From the IMG/VR virus record IMGVR_UViG_3300009512_002372, positions 1 through 55,620 of that record: 55,620 nt of DNA, one strand, 5' to 3'. The notes beneath the pieces are model-generated. The model was not told the DNA's origin and did not search any database. It was given only the letters and a program-made list of their open reading frames with translations. The translations under genes and the position numbers were made by a program. This DNA is from a virus. Positions within the stretch are counted from its first letter, which is position 1. Each line of letters begins with the position of its first letter. Shown here in pieces: positions 33,120-39,965 of this stretch.

Positions 33120-33392
33120 ATGCCTGATACCAAATCCTTTCGATCCCATGCTATGACACCTAAGCAGCTCCGAGAATCGGCCGCAGCGTTCAGAACCGCA
33201 ATGCAAAATGTACTTGACGGTAACCTGTCTGAGTTAGCCAGACGCTGCCGGGTCACACCGCAGGCGGTTCAGAGCTGGACAGCAAGCGGCGCAATACCCG
33301 CTCGTAGAGTTGTACAGGTGTGCAACGCGCTCAACAATCACGTTTCTGATTACCAACTGAGGCCCGACATCTTCCGCGATCCCGCCAAGTAG
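33120..33392 (+). CDS. Cro-like / YdaS-type regulator
   Basis: This 90-residue protein has an HTH with NLSELARRCRVTPQAVQSWT, typical of Cro/YdaS-type antirepressors, followed by IPARRVVQVCNALNNHVSDYQL, a frequent ending in that family. It is divergent from the repressor and is the first gene of the rightward operon, so it should favour the lytic state. ATG 33120 is used; ATG 33153 is possible but has no ribosome site either. Confidence 0.8.
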   Translation: MPDTKSFRSHAMTPKQLRESAAAFRTAMQNVLDGNLSELARRCRVTPQAVQSWTASGAIPARRVVQVCNALNNHVSDYQLRPDIFRDPAK

Positions 33393-33402
33393 GTAATAAA
33401 AA

Positions 33403-33454
33403 GCCCCGGTCGCGTAAACGACTCGGGGCCAACCCTGCAACCTGAGCGGGTTGC
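33403..33454. terminator. tandem hairpins after the Cro-like gene
   Basis: The first stem (33403-33429, GCCCCGGTCG with CGACTCGGGGC, one bulge) is flanked on the left by AAAAA, so it has a terminator-like T-run only on the minus strand. The second is a perfect GCAACC/GGTTGC stem (33437-33454). On the plus strand they could attenuate transcription between the Cro-like and primase genes. On the minus strand they could stop antisense transcripts. Confidence 0.5.
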
Positions 33455-33488
33455 GGATTCGATATTACACTACTGGGGAAGAAGATCA

Positions 33489-36041
33489 ATGATTGAAGTG
33501 ACCTACGGTCTGAGCGCAGCCCGCAGCAAAAACCTATCACATAAAATTCTTAGCGACATAAATCAGTTTGCAGATTTTATACGCGACGGCTCTACCCACG
33601 TCTCGAAGCTGGACGCCGAGGTCGATACCTTCGCAGCATGGCATTCGCTCACGAAAAAACAGCGGGACAAGCTCAAAGTAAAAGGCGGCTATATAATAGC
33701 TGGTCAGACGGCCGAGGGCGCTAAGAGAAACACGGAGTCTGTCACTGCTGTTAAGCTCTTAATACTAGACCTTGACAGCGGCGACCTGTCACAGCACGAA
33801 GTCACCCTGAAGGTTAGGGACTGGACGTGTGCATACTTTGAGACTGCAAATAGTGTGGGTGGCGCGCGCCGATGGCGGGTAGCACTCCCGCTCAACATAG
33901 CTCTGAGCGTTGGCGATTTTAAACAGGCGTCGGCCAACTTTTTAAAACTGAACGGTATAAGTGCCGACAGTTGTTCTAGCAGCCCGGCTCAAGCTCAGAT
34001 GTTACCCATTATATTTGATGACTACTGTCCCACTGTGCATGTCAACGAGGGGAGCTACTTAGACCTTACTGCGTACTTGACAGTAGCTCCGGGCCAGATC
34101 AACGCCGCGCCTATCGAGGGTGACGAGGGCTTAAAAAACTATCGGAGGCCACTTGAAAGCGTAACGACTGCCGACATAGTAAAAGGGCTTGAGAGCGTAG
34201 ACGCCCACGAGCGGGATGTGTGGATTCAAACCGGGATGGGGCTACATCACCAGTTCGGAGGCTCGGACGAGGGTCTACAGGTGTGGGACGCTTGGAGTTC
34301 AAAGGCCACCGCAAAGTGGGATGACGCCTGTTGTGCGGCCGCATGGGAAGGCTTTAACACGCAGCTCTCAGACCGCGCGCCTGTGACCATCCGCACCGTC
34401 TTGAAAGACCTCGGCCGTCAGGAAGCAGCGGAGTCGCGCGAGAGTTTGCGAGGTGCTTGGGCGCGCAAGATTTCGATGTGCGCTGACGAGGGTGAGATTC
34501 GTGAGGTGTTTACAGTTGAGATTTGTCACGAGTGGACATTCGGAGAATACGACCGCAACCTTCTGGCGCAGTCTATTCAGGTGCGTCTTGCAGAGCTGGC
34601 GGTAACCAGTACCGGCAGGACTGTGAAGCCCCATCCGATTTCTGAAGTGCGCGAGTGGCTTAACCCTAAGAGGCTGTCAGCTAATACTCCTCCCAACAAG
34701 GGTGAGAGACTGGACGAGTTAGATCGCTGGCCCGAGGGCTGGGTCTACTTGCAAAACGGCGATGAGTTTTTAGAACTCGCAACAAAGAGACGTTGCAGCA
34801 GCCGAGGTTTCCAAGCGGAATTTAACCGCCGCATGACTGGGGCTGATGGTGTCTTGATGGCCCCTGCTGACATCTACGCGCTGTCCCTCTGTGAAACTCC
34901 AATTCCAATTTGCGCCCAGCGTATCTATGCGCCGGGTAAGCCTGTGGTTTTTACGGACGAAGACACGGGTGTGAAGTATGCCAACGAGTGGAACGAGCAT
35001 ACAGTCCCGGTCGCGTGGCCGCGCGAGGTTTGGGGAGCAGGGGACAACTCAGCGGTGGTGAATTTTCTTAAACTTCTCACGCTGATAATTCCAAAAACTG
35101 AGAGAAAAACTTTCTTTTATTATATGTGCTGGATCGTGCAGAACGAAGGTTCGCACATGAACTGGGCACCCGTCATTCAGGGGCCACAAGGCGCAGGCAA
35201 GACTATGTTATCGGAAATCTTGAGGGCTGCGCTCGGCGCTGAAAATGCACGGTCGATTGACGCACACGTTCTGGGGTCGGGCTTCACATCGTGGGCGCAA
35301 GGTTCAGTGTTAAATACAATCGAAGAAATAAGATTGCCGGGTGAAAAAGGCAGCGCGCATGCAATCATTAACAGCCTGAAACCCTACATCACCAACGCCC
35401 GCATCAGCATTCACCGCAAAGGCCGTGACCCGTATGAAGTTCCCAACTCAGCCAACTACTTATTCCTGACTAATCACGAGGACGCTATCCCTTTGGAAGC
35501 TGGAGACCGCAGATACTTCGTGGTGTTTACGACGCCGAGGACGGGTATGGACGTGGCGATAATAGTGAAGCAAAGACCTCAGTTTTTCGAGAGGGTCTAC
35601 GACGCCTACACGAATCACCCAGAGGCGCTTAGGGGATACATGCTCGGCGTTAAAATTCCAGATAGCTTTCAACCGTTCGGACACGCACCTCACACCCAAG
35701 CCAAAGACATAATGGGCGGGAACACCAAGCCCGGAGACGAGCAGGCACTGACGGAGGTGCTGTCTGAGGTATATGACGGCGTGAACGGGCCGAGTGGGGT
35801 TCTACACACCGCTGCTGTCACTCAGAGGATGCGTTCAGAATTTTCTGTGACGGTGCGCCCGGCAAGACTTGGGATGCTACTGCGAGCCGCTGGCTGGGAA
35901 AAGTTCGGGAAGCTCAGGTGGCGTGGTACTCCACGGACTATCTACATCAAGCCTCGGCTGTCCGGGCTACAAAATTTACCGGGAGAAGCGGAGCAGATAC
36001 TAGCACTACTTGATGCCAGTGTTGGGGGTGAGTTCTTATGA
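33489..36041 (+). CDS. primase-helicase (AEP-like primase fused to D5/VapE-type SF3 helicase)
   Basis: This 850-residue protein has three parts. The N-terminal archaeo-eukaryotic-primase-like domain shows LLILDLDSGD (Asp94, Asp96) and SSPAQAQMLPI. A PriCT-like linker follows near 215-300 (VTTADIVKGLESVDAHERD, then VWIQTGMGLHH). The C-terminal helicase has Walker A GPQGAGKT (565-572), and later NYLFLTNHEDAIPLEAGDRRYF, typical of DUF5906/VapE ATPases. The start has GGGGAAGAAGATCA upstream. It would prime and unwind at the phage origin and supply what the leftward replication operon lacks. It is coupled to the downstream kinase by an ATGAG overlap. Confidence 0.9.
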   Translation: MIEVTYGLSAARSKNLSHKILSDINQFADFIRDGSTHVSKLDAEVDTFAAWHSLTKKQRDKLKVKGGYIIAGQTAEGAKRNTESVTAVKLLILDLDSGDLSQHEVTLKVRDWTCAYFETANSVGGARRWRVALPLNIALSVGDFKQASANFLKLNGISADSCSSSPAQAQMLPIIFDDYCPTVHVNEGSYLDLTAYLTVAPGQINAAPIEGDEGLKNYRRPLESVTTADIVKGLESVDAHERDVWIQTGMGLHHQFGGSDEGLQVWDAWSSKATAKWDDACCAAAWEGFNTQLSDRAPVTIRTVLKDLGRQEAAESRESLRGAWARKISMCADEGEIREVFTVEICHEWTFGEYDRNLLAQSIQVRLAELAVTSTGRTVKPHPISEVREWLNPKRLSANTPPNKGERLDELDRWPEGWVYLQNGDEFLELATKRRCSSRGFQAEFNRRMTGADGVLMAPADIYALSLCETPIPICAQRIYAPGKPVVFTDEDTGVKYANEWNEHTVPVAWPREVWGAGDNSAVVNFLKLLTLIIPKTERKTFFYYMCWIVQNEGSHMNWAPVIQGPQGAGKTMLSEILRAALGAENARSIDAHVLGSGFTSWAQGSVLNTIEEIRLPGEKGSAHAIINSLKPYITNARISIHRKGRDPYEVPNSANYLFLTNHEDAIPLEAGDRRYFVVFTTPRTGMDVAIIVKQRPQFFERVYDAYTNHPEALRGYMLGVKIPDSFQPFGHAPHTQAKDIMGGNTKPGDEQALTEVLSEVYDGVNGPSGVLHTAAVTQRMRSEFSVTVRPARLGMLLRAAGWEKFGKLRWRGTPRTIYIKPRLSGLQNLPGEAEQILALLDASVGGEFL

Positions 36042-36559
36042 GTTACAAAGTCATCGGGCTAGCAGGCCCAGCGCGCGTCGGAAAAGACACCGTAGCAAAT
36101 CACTTGGAGCGCAGCGAAAACTACAAGCGTTACGCTTTTGCAGGGCCGCTCAAAGCCATGTTAGCAGCAGGCTTCTGCTTGACCGAGGCTCACTTAGAGG
36201 GCGACCTCAAGGAGAAAGTGCTGGAGCCTTTGGGCAAGTCGCCGCGGGAGCTGATGCAAACCTTGGGAACTGAGTGGGCGCGCGACACCGTCCATCAGGA
36301 CTGCTGGCTCATCATTGCAGAGAAATACTGTGAGAGCCACGGCAAGACTATCATTACGGACGTGCGGTTTCCCAACGAGGCGGCGTGGGTGCGGGCGAGA
36401 GGCGAGCTGTGGCATGTTCGACGGCGGGGTGCGCCGAGTGTGTCCGCGCACACGAGTGAAATTGGAATTGTTCCGTTAGAAGGAGAGCCTGTTATTCATA
36501 ACGACTCATCAGTAGAGATGTTGGAGTTCACCATAGACAAATTGCTGGGAGTCAGATGA
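36038..36559 (+). CDS. deoxynucleoside monophosphate kinase
   Basis: This 173-residue protein has a P-loop (LAGPARVGKDTVANHL, about 8-23), YKRYAFAGPLKAML, ELMQTLGTEWAR, and IITDVRFPNEA, all hallmarks of T4 gp1-like dNMP kinases. It phosphorylates dNMPs for DNA synthesis. It overlaps the primase-helicase stop and the next start by four bases each, so it is translated in step with them. Confidence 0.9.
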   Translation: MSYKVIGLAGPARVGKDTVANHLERSENYKRYAFAGPLKAMLAAGFCLTEAHLEGDLKEKVLEPLGKSPRELMQTLGTEWARDTVHQDCWLIIAEKYCESHGKTIITDVRFPNEAAWVRARGELWHVRRRGAPSVSAHTSEIGIVPLEGEPVIHNDSSVEMLEFTIDKLLGVR

Positions 36560-36957
36560 AAAAGTTTCTCAAGAAAATAGTTATCAGGGACGATTACATG
36601 ACTCGGTGGCATCTGATCCCTAGAAACAAACACTGCAACATCTACCTGCATAAATTCCACGGCTCCGACGACGCGATCCTACACGATCATCCGTGGTGGA
36701 GTGTCAGTTTCCTTTTGCGCGGGACGCTGTGGGAGGAGCTGCGGTCGATCAGCGGTCGGTGTGTTGATCGCCGAATCCCTTGGCTTTGGCCTGTGTTCAG
36801 AAAAGCAAAGCTACTGCACCGGCTTGACGTTTATAACAGCCCAGTCTGGACTCTGTTTATTACTGGCCCCGTCGTTAGGCGATGGGGTTTCTCGACGCCA
36901 GCGGGTTGGGTTGATGCCGGGTGTTACCGCGGCCGCGGCAGGACTATAGACCAATGA
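36556..36957 (+). CDS. cupin-like metal-binding protein
   Basis: This 133-residue protein has NIYLHKFHGSDDAILHDHPW and then WSVSFLLRGTLWEEL, the His-rich first cupin motif and glycine turn, and later VWTLFITGPVVRRWGF as the second strand pair. Related small proteins occur in many phages next to nucleotide or primase genes, with unknown substrate. It overlaps both neighbours. Confidence 0.75.
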   Translation: MKKFLKKIVIRDDYMTRWHLIPRNKHCNIYLHKFHGSDDAILHDHPWWSVSFLLRGTLWEELRSISGRCVDRRIPWLWPVFRKAKLLHRLDVYNSPVWTLFITGPVVRRWGFSTPAGWVDAGCYRGRGRTIDQ

Positions 36958-37460
36958 GGGCTATCGAACGTATCGCACTGTTGGCCGTGAGAGGCAGCTC
37001 GGCGTTTTCAGACGGCGGCGGGGCAACGACTGGGCGAAAGCGCGGGTGGCAGGACGTGGCCGCGGCGTTGGCTGCTCCCCGGTCTAAGTCTCCGACAGAC
37101 CAGCGGCCGCCAGCGTCTGAGCTGGGCAGGCTCATCGTGTTGCAGGACATCAGCTCGGTTGAGTTACGGCGGCTGCTGCAATGGGTGGGCGGGACTGAGC
37201 GAGAAGCAGCCGCGGCCGTTAGCGCCGTGATTGGCGCAACGCCATGCACTGGGTGCGGTGGATCGGGGGAGGGTGCAGCAGGGACTTACTGCCCGCGGTG
37301 CGACGGGGCCGGGGTCAAGAACTTGGGTGAGCGTCCTATCGCTGAGTTGTTAGGGGTAAGCAGACACCGCTTCAGAAAAGACCGGGCGGCGCATGACGCG
37401 AGGGTTGCAAGGGTACATGACCTGATTGAAATTTTAGAGAGGAGGCTGCGCGGAAGTTAA
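36954..37460 (+). CDS. Q-like antitermination protein
   Basis: ATG 36954 overlaps the previous stop and gives 168 residues. A zinc-finger-like segment Cys98-x2-Cys101-x11-Cys113-x2-Cys116, with CTGCGGSG and CPRCDGAG, is followed by PIAELLGVSRHRFRKDR and a helical end. This matches the phage antitermination Q family (DnaJ-like Cys knuckles plus HTH-like region). It is the last gene of the rightward early operon, as Q usually is, and a hairpin terminator follows at once. It should let RNA polymerase read late genes. Confidence 0.8.
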   Translation: MRAIERIALLAVRGSSAFSDGGGATTGRKRGWQDVAAALAAPRSKSPTDQRPPASELGRLIVLQDISSVELRRLLQWVGGTEREAAAAVSAVIGATPCTGCGGSGEGAAGTYCPRCDGAGVKNLGERPIAELLGVSRHRFRKDRAAHDARVARVHDLIEILERRLRGS

Positions 37461-37462
37461 GC

Positions 37463-37488
37463 GGGCAAAAACGAATCGGTTTTTGCCC
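37463..37488 (+). terminator. hairpin after the Q-like gene
   Basis: A perfect 10-bp stem, GGGCAAAAAC with GTTTTTGCCC, has a 6-nt loop and lies 2 bases after the Q-like stop. The T-run is inside the 3' arm rather than after it, and it is symmetrical, so it can act on both strands: rightward from Q and leftward from the small genes beyond. Confidence 0.6.
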
Positions 37489-37502
37489 ACTTAGGGGGTT
37501 GA

Positions 37503-37748
37503 CTATAAATTCATAAACTCCTGCACATAGAAGTCAGGACTTAAACACGCTTTCTCAAACGCTGCTTCCGCGTCTTCTCGTTGGAGGTACGTCATCCGTA
37601 TCAAGTTTCCTAGTTCCGTTTCTTTTTCTTTTCGTGCGGCGCGTCTAGCCGCCCTTTCTTCCCGCGACCCGCGCGCGTTACCCCCGTAGCTGCGGTCGAG
37701 TTCGATGCGAAACTGAATGGGATGCCTTGTGCTGCTGAATAAGCTCAT
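37503..37748 (-). CDS. small basic/charged protein, unknown
   Basis: This 81-residue protein starts at ATG 37748 within AAATACAAATG, overlapping the upstream gene's stop. It has an Arg/Ala/Glu-rich central helix (RGSREERAARRAARKEKETE) and an aromatic C-terminus. It is the last gene of a short leftward transcript that meets the terminator at 37463-37488. No family is recognised. Confidence 0.6.
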   Translation of the reverse strand: MSLFSSTRHPIQFRIELDRSYGGNARGSREERAARRAARKEKETELGNLIRMTYLQREDAEAAFEKACLSPDFYVQEFMNL

Positions 37749-37951
37749 TTGTATTTCCTCCCTAAAAATTCATCTAGCGTAATGTCCATTGTTGAGACGG
37801 CTCGGTCGAACGCGGCCGCGTCGCAGGACTTGTTGGCTGCCGCAGTCTTGGCGAAGTAGTGGTCGGCCATGAAGCCAGCCCAGTGCGTATCGTTTAATAG
37901 ATACTTAACTTTGCGGTGCAGTGGAGTTTTGCGTATCTTGTTAGTAGCCAT
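37745..37951 (-). CDS. small protein, unknown
   Basis: This 68-residue basic protein (TNKIRKTPLHRKVKYLLNDT) has a helical C-terminal half. It starts at ATG 37951 with AGAGGTTATCTAT upstream and sits behind an extended -10 promoter at 38012-38020. Its stop overlaps the next gene's start. Function unknown. Confidence 0.6.
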   Translation of the reverse strand: MATNKIRKTPLHRKVKYLLNDTHWAGFMADHYFAKTAAANKSCDAAAFDRAVSTMDITLDEFLGRKYK

Positions 37952-38011
37952 ATAGATAACCTCTAGTTGTTGGTTAGTGGCGGCTGGGTCTCATCCCCTG
38001 CCGTCACGTCT

Positions 38012-38020
38012 ATTATACCA
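38012..38020 (-). promoter_or_regulatory. extended -10 promoter (TGGTATAAT) for leftward small genes
   Basis: On the minus strand TG-G-TATAAT is a perfect extended -10 box about 60 bp upstream of the ATG at 37951. There is no good -35 at 17 bp, as is common for extended -10 promoters. A TTGACA lies about 32 bp upstream, too far to serve as its -35. Confidence 0.6.
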
Positions 38021-38052
38021 AGTGACTTTTTACGAAATGAGAAATACGCTGC

Positions 38053-38113
38053 TGTCAAAGGGTTTTTAGCCTATCAGCCCTACTACCTATCACACTGAAA
38101 AAAACCCTTGACA
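38053..38113. repeat. inverted repeat carrying divergent TTGACA boxes in a 375-bp gene-free stretch
   Basis: TGTCAAAGGGTTTTT (38053-38067) and AAAAAACCCTTGACA (38098-38113) are inverted copies with one indel-type difference and a 30-bp spacer. Each arm ends in a consensus -35 hexamer facing away from the centre. The rest of 37952-38326 holds the extended -10 promoter, a possible stem GCCCC/GGGGC near 38178-38201 and a terminator at 38285-38311. No coding frame is convincing. Confidence 0.55.
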
Positions 38114-38284
38114 CTTATTCCGTAGTGTATTTCTTCGCCCACGGCAGGACTTGTAGGGGTCTGAGCCTTGCCCGCTAGCCCCGAATTTATTTTCAGGGGC
38201 GGATTGGCTCGCGTCCGGGTCTTGCTCTGAACGGGTCAGTAATAGGGGAGGCCGTCTGAAAGACATACTGAATTTGGTATGCCC

Positions 38285-38311
38285 ACAAAAAAGCCCGCAC
38301 GATGGCGGGCT
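38285..38311 (-). terminator. Rho-independent terminator, leftward
   Basis: On the minus strand GCCCGC-CATCGT-GCGGGC is followed by six T's. It lies 15 bp after the stop of the gene ending at 38327 and closes the accessory small-gene operon. Confidence 0.85.
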
Positions 38312-38326
38312 GAGTGGGGCGGGCGG

Positions 38327-38548
38327 TTAGTAGCTGTCAAGCTCTTCTATGGCAGCGTCTATAAGTTCTGGCGTTAGGGTTGCCCCTGCTGCTAGCTGAG
38401 ATTTTAATTCAGCCGAGAACTCTTTAAGAATACGCACCGTTTCCTTGCGGGAAGTTTCGCGGATTCGCTCTCGCAAATTCTCTCGCTGATCTCTGATAGA
38501 GCTTTCTACTCTACTCAACCGCGCGCCTATTTCGTTTGGGTTACTCAT
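38327..38548 (-). CDS. small helical protein, unknown
   Basis: This 73-residue protein is taken from ATG 38548, which overlaps the end of the zinc-ribbon gene and has GAGGGGAAGATAACG before it. It is charged and helical (RVESSIRDQRENLRERIRET; RILKEFSAELKSQLAAG), likely a coiled coil. It is the last gene before the terminator at 38285-38311. Confidence 0.6.
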   Translation of the reverse strand: MSNPNEIGARLSRVESSIRDQRENLRERIRETSRKETVRILKEFSAELKSQLAAGATLTPELIDAAIEELDSY

Positions 38549-38885
38549 CGTTATCTTCCCCTCGCTGGCTAGTGTGCAGGACTTCTTCGCTTCCGCAATC
38601 GCCGCAGTGCGGGGTGAGCTGCTCCTCGTTGTACTTCGCGCCACAATCCTCGCACTGGTACACCATGTCCTCTTCCCGGTACTCAGTCCACGCGACTGTT
38701 TGCAAGGAGTGCGCAGACCACATAATGGTAGCGGTAGTGCGTCCAGTGCCCCGGTCTACCAGCCTCACCAAGATACCGTCCTCGCTGTCCGCGGTGTGAA
38801 CCTCGTGCGTCGCCTCCGATTTCGGATCGTCGTACCAAGACCTGCGGCCCAGCTCGTGTGTTTTAGTTCGCGTTTCGTTTATCAT
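38541..38885 (-). CDS. zinc-ribbon protein
   Basis: This 114-residue protein has CEDCGAKYNEEQL, then PHCGDCGSEEV, i.e. two CxxC knuckles 11 residues apart, in the C-terminal part. The N-terminal part looks like a small beta-domain (DGILVRLVDRGTGRTTATIM). ATG 38885 follows AAAGGGAGCAGCAA and overlaps the upstream stop. It may bind nucleic acid or protein. The exact family is unknown to me. Confidence 0.7.
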   Translation of the reverse strand: MINETRTKTHELGRRSWYDDPKSEATHEVHTADSEDGILVRLVDRGTGRTTATIMWSAHSLQTVAWTEYREEDMVYQCEDCGAKYNEEQLTPHCGDCGSEEVLHTSQRGEDNDE

Positions 38886-39049
38886 TTGCTGCTCCCTTTA
38901 CGCATTGGCTTAATATGTCGATACTGGTCGCGCCCCGTCATTGCATCGCGCGACCACATACGGTTGGTTTGCTTATCTCGCTTGTTGGCGCTGTTGCAGA
39001 TGCACAGATACGCCAGCTCGCCATAGCGGTATGTTCTATAGCTTTTCAT
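38882..39049 (-). CDS. small basic protein, 55 residues
   Basis: This frame runs from ATG 39049 (leader GGAGAACAACG) to TGA overlapping the next start. The product (SYRTYRYGELAYLCICNSAN; RDKQTNRMWSRDAM) is basic and aromatic, with one CxC. Overlaps at both ends, shared leader and strand match the operon. Function unknown. Confidence 0.6.
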   Translation of the reverse strand: MKSYRTYRYGELAYLCICNSANKRDKQTNRMWSRDAMTGRDQYRHIKPMRKGSSK

Positions 39050-39242
39050 CGTTGTTCTCCATGTGTAACAGCATTAATGAGACAAATGCAGGTACGTTTT
39101 CTGTAAGGTGTTTCAAGTAAGCGTCCATCTCCCATACTGTGCCATCACCCGCCCATTCAAAATATTCTACAGGCCAAGCATTGAAATGTATTACATGGTC
39201 AGAGCAGTAATCAATTAGCCCTATTAGGTCTTTAGGTAACAT
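39036..39242 (-). CDS. small acidic protein, unknown
   Basis: This 68-residue protein (DLIGLIDYCSDHVIHFNAWP; VEYFEWAGDGTVWEMDAYLK) is acidic and aromatic, with more AT-rich DNA than its neighbours. It uses the same leader, GGAGAACAACG, as the next gene. Not recognised. Confidence 0.6.
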   Translation of the reverse strand: MLPKDLIGLIDYCSDHVIHFNAWPVEYFEWAGDGTVWEMDAYLKHLTENVPAFVSLMLLHMENNDEKL

Positions 39243-39297
39243 CGTTGTTCTCCTGAGTTGTTAGGTTAAGAGTGAGTGTGTCCATCGGACTCGGTTG

Positions 39298-39462
39298 TTA
39301 AAGCGTTGCTTGTAGTTTGGCGGTTTGCTTTGTCCGGGACTCTGTGTCAGTGTCCCAGCGGGCTTCGACCCAGAGGCGCTCCTCGCGTCGCTTCTGGGTT
39401 TTCTTACTGGCTTTGAGATGCCGCAATCGCCGCGCGTCGTTTTTGGTGTAGTTCATTGTCAT
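39298..39462 (-). CDS. small basic protein, 54 residues
   Basis: ATG 39462 overlaps the stop of the upstream 168-residue gene (ATGA) and has CAGGAGCCACACGACT before it. The product is a basic helix (YTKNDARRLRHLKASKKTQK, then RREERLWVEARWD). Its overlap and strand support a real gene of the accessory operon. Unknown function. Confidence 0.6.
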   Translation of the reverse strand: MTMNYTKNDARRLRHLKASKKTQKRREERLWVEARWDTDTESRTKQTAKLQATL

Positions 39463-39965
39463 AGTCGTGTGGCTCCTGTCTGCTGCTGAGTGGTTGTGAG
39501 TAAGAGGCGAAGTGATCGCCCCAGCTTCGCAGTCCGGCTCGGCGCGAGTCTTTCAAACTCCTGCTCTACCAGTTTGCGAAACTGCGTGGCATACGATGCG
39601 CGTAGCGCAACGCGCGCTAGCCCGGCGACCTTGTCCGTTTGCTCGGGCGGTACATAGCGGCAGTCGCGCGCCGCTGCCACTCGGGTGCAGTTGCGCAAGG
39701 TCTGGGCCGCGTCGATGCCTCGGCAAGACTCTGCCGGGGCGCGCGCCAGCGCCCACGCCGCAAGCTCTGCGAGTAACTGCTCGGCGCGATATGCCGACAG
39801 CTTGCGCGCCGTCTTAGGCGCTCCAGCGCGCGCCGTCCAGAGCGAGTCGCCGGGCTGTGAGTAGGCGTGGGCAGCTAAGGGGCTGTCCCAGCCTGTGGCC
39901 TGAACCCTCGCCACTGGGGCGGGGGTAGCAGGCGCGTACCAGTACACTGTCTTTGCGGCGATCAT
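39459..39965 (-). CDS. 168-residue protein coupled to the VWA gene
   Basis: ATG 39965 overlaps the stop of the VWA gene (ATGA); the frame extends further upstream but would be an overlap artefact. The protein begins AAKTVYWYAPATP, has a basic Ala/Arg-rich helical C-terminal half (LARVALRASYATQFRKLVEQ, then EFERLAP) and one CxxxxxxC-like pair. DNA is very GC-rich. Translational coupling suggests that it works with the metallopeptidase-VWA protein, possibly as a substrate or effector of the AAA/VWA machine. No family recognised. Confidence 0.65.
   Translation of the reverse strand: MIAAKTVYWYAPATPAPVARVQATGWDSPLAAHAYSQPGDSLWTARAGAPKTARKLSAYRAEQLLAELAAWALARAPAESCRGIDAAQTLRNCTRVAAARDCRYVPPEQTDKVAGLARVALRASYATQFRKLVEQEFERLAPSRTAKLGRSLRLLLTTTQQQTGATRL

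Noticed and set aside
38098-38130. Rightward promoter TTGACA near 38108 with a -10 downstream
   Set aside because: No good -10 box at 16-18 bp and no rightward gene for several kilobases. It is noted only as part of the inverted repeat.
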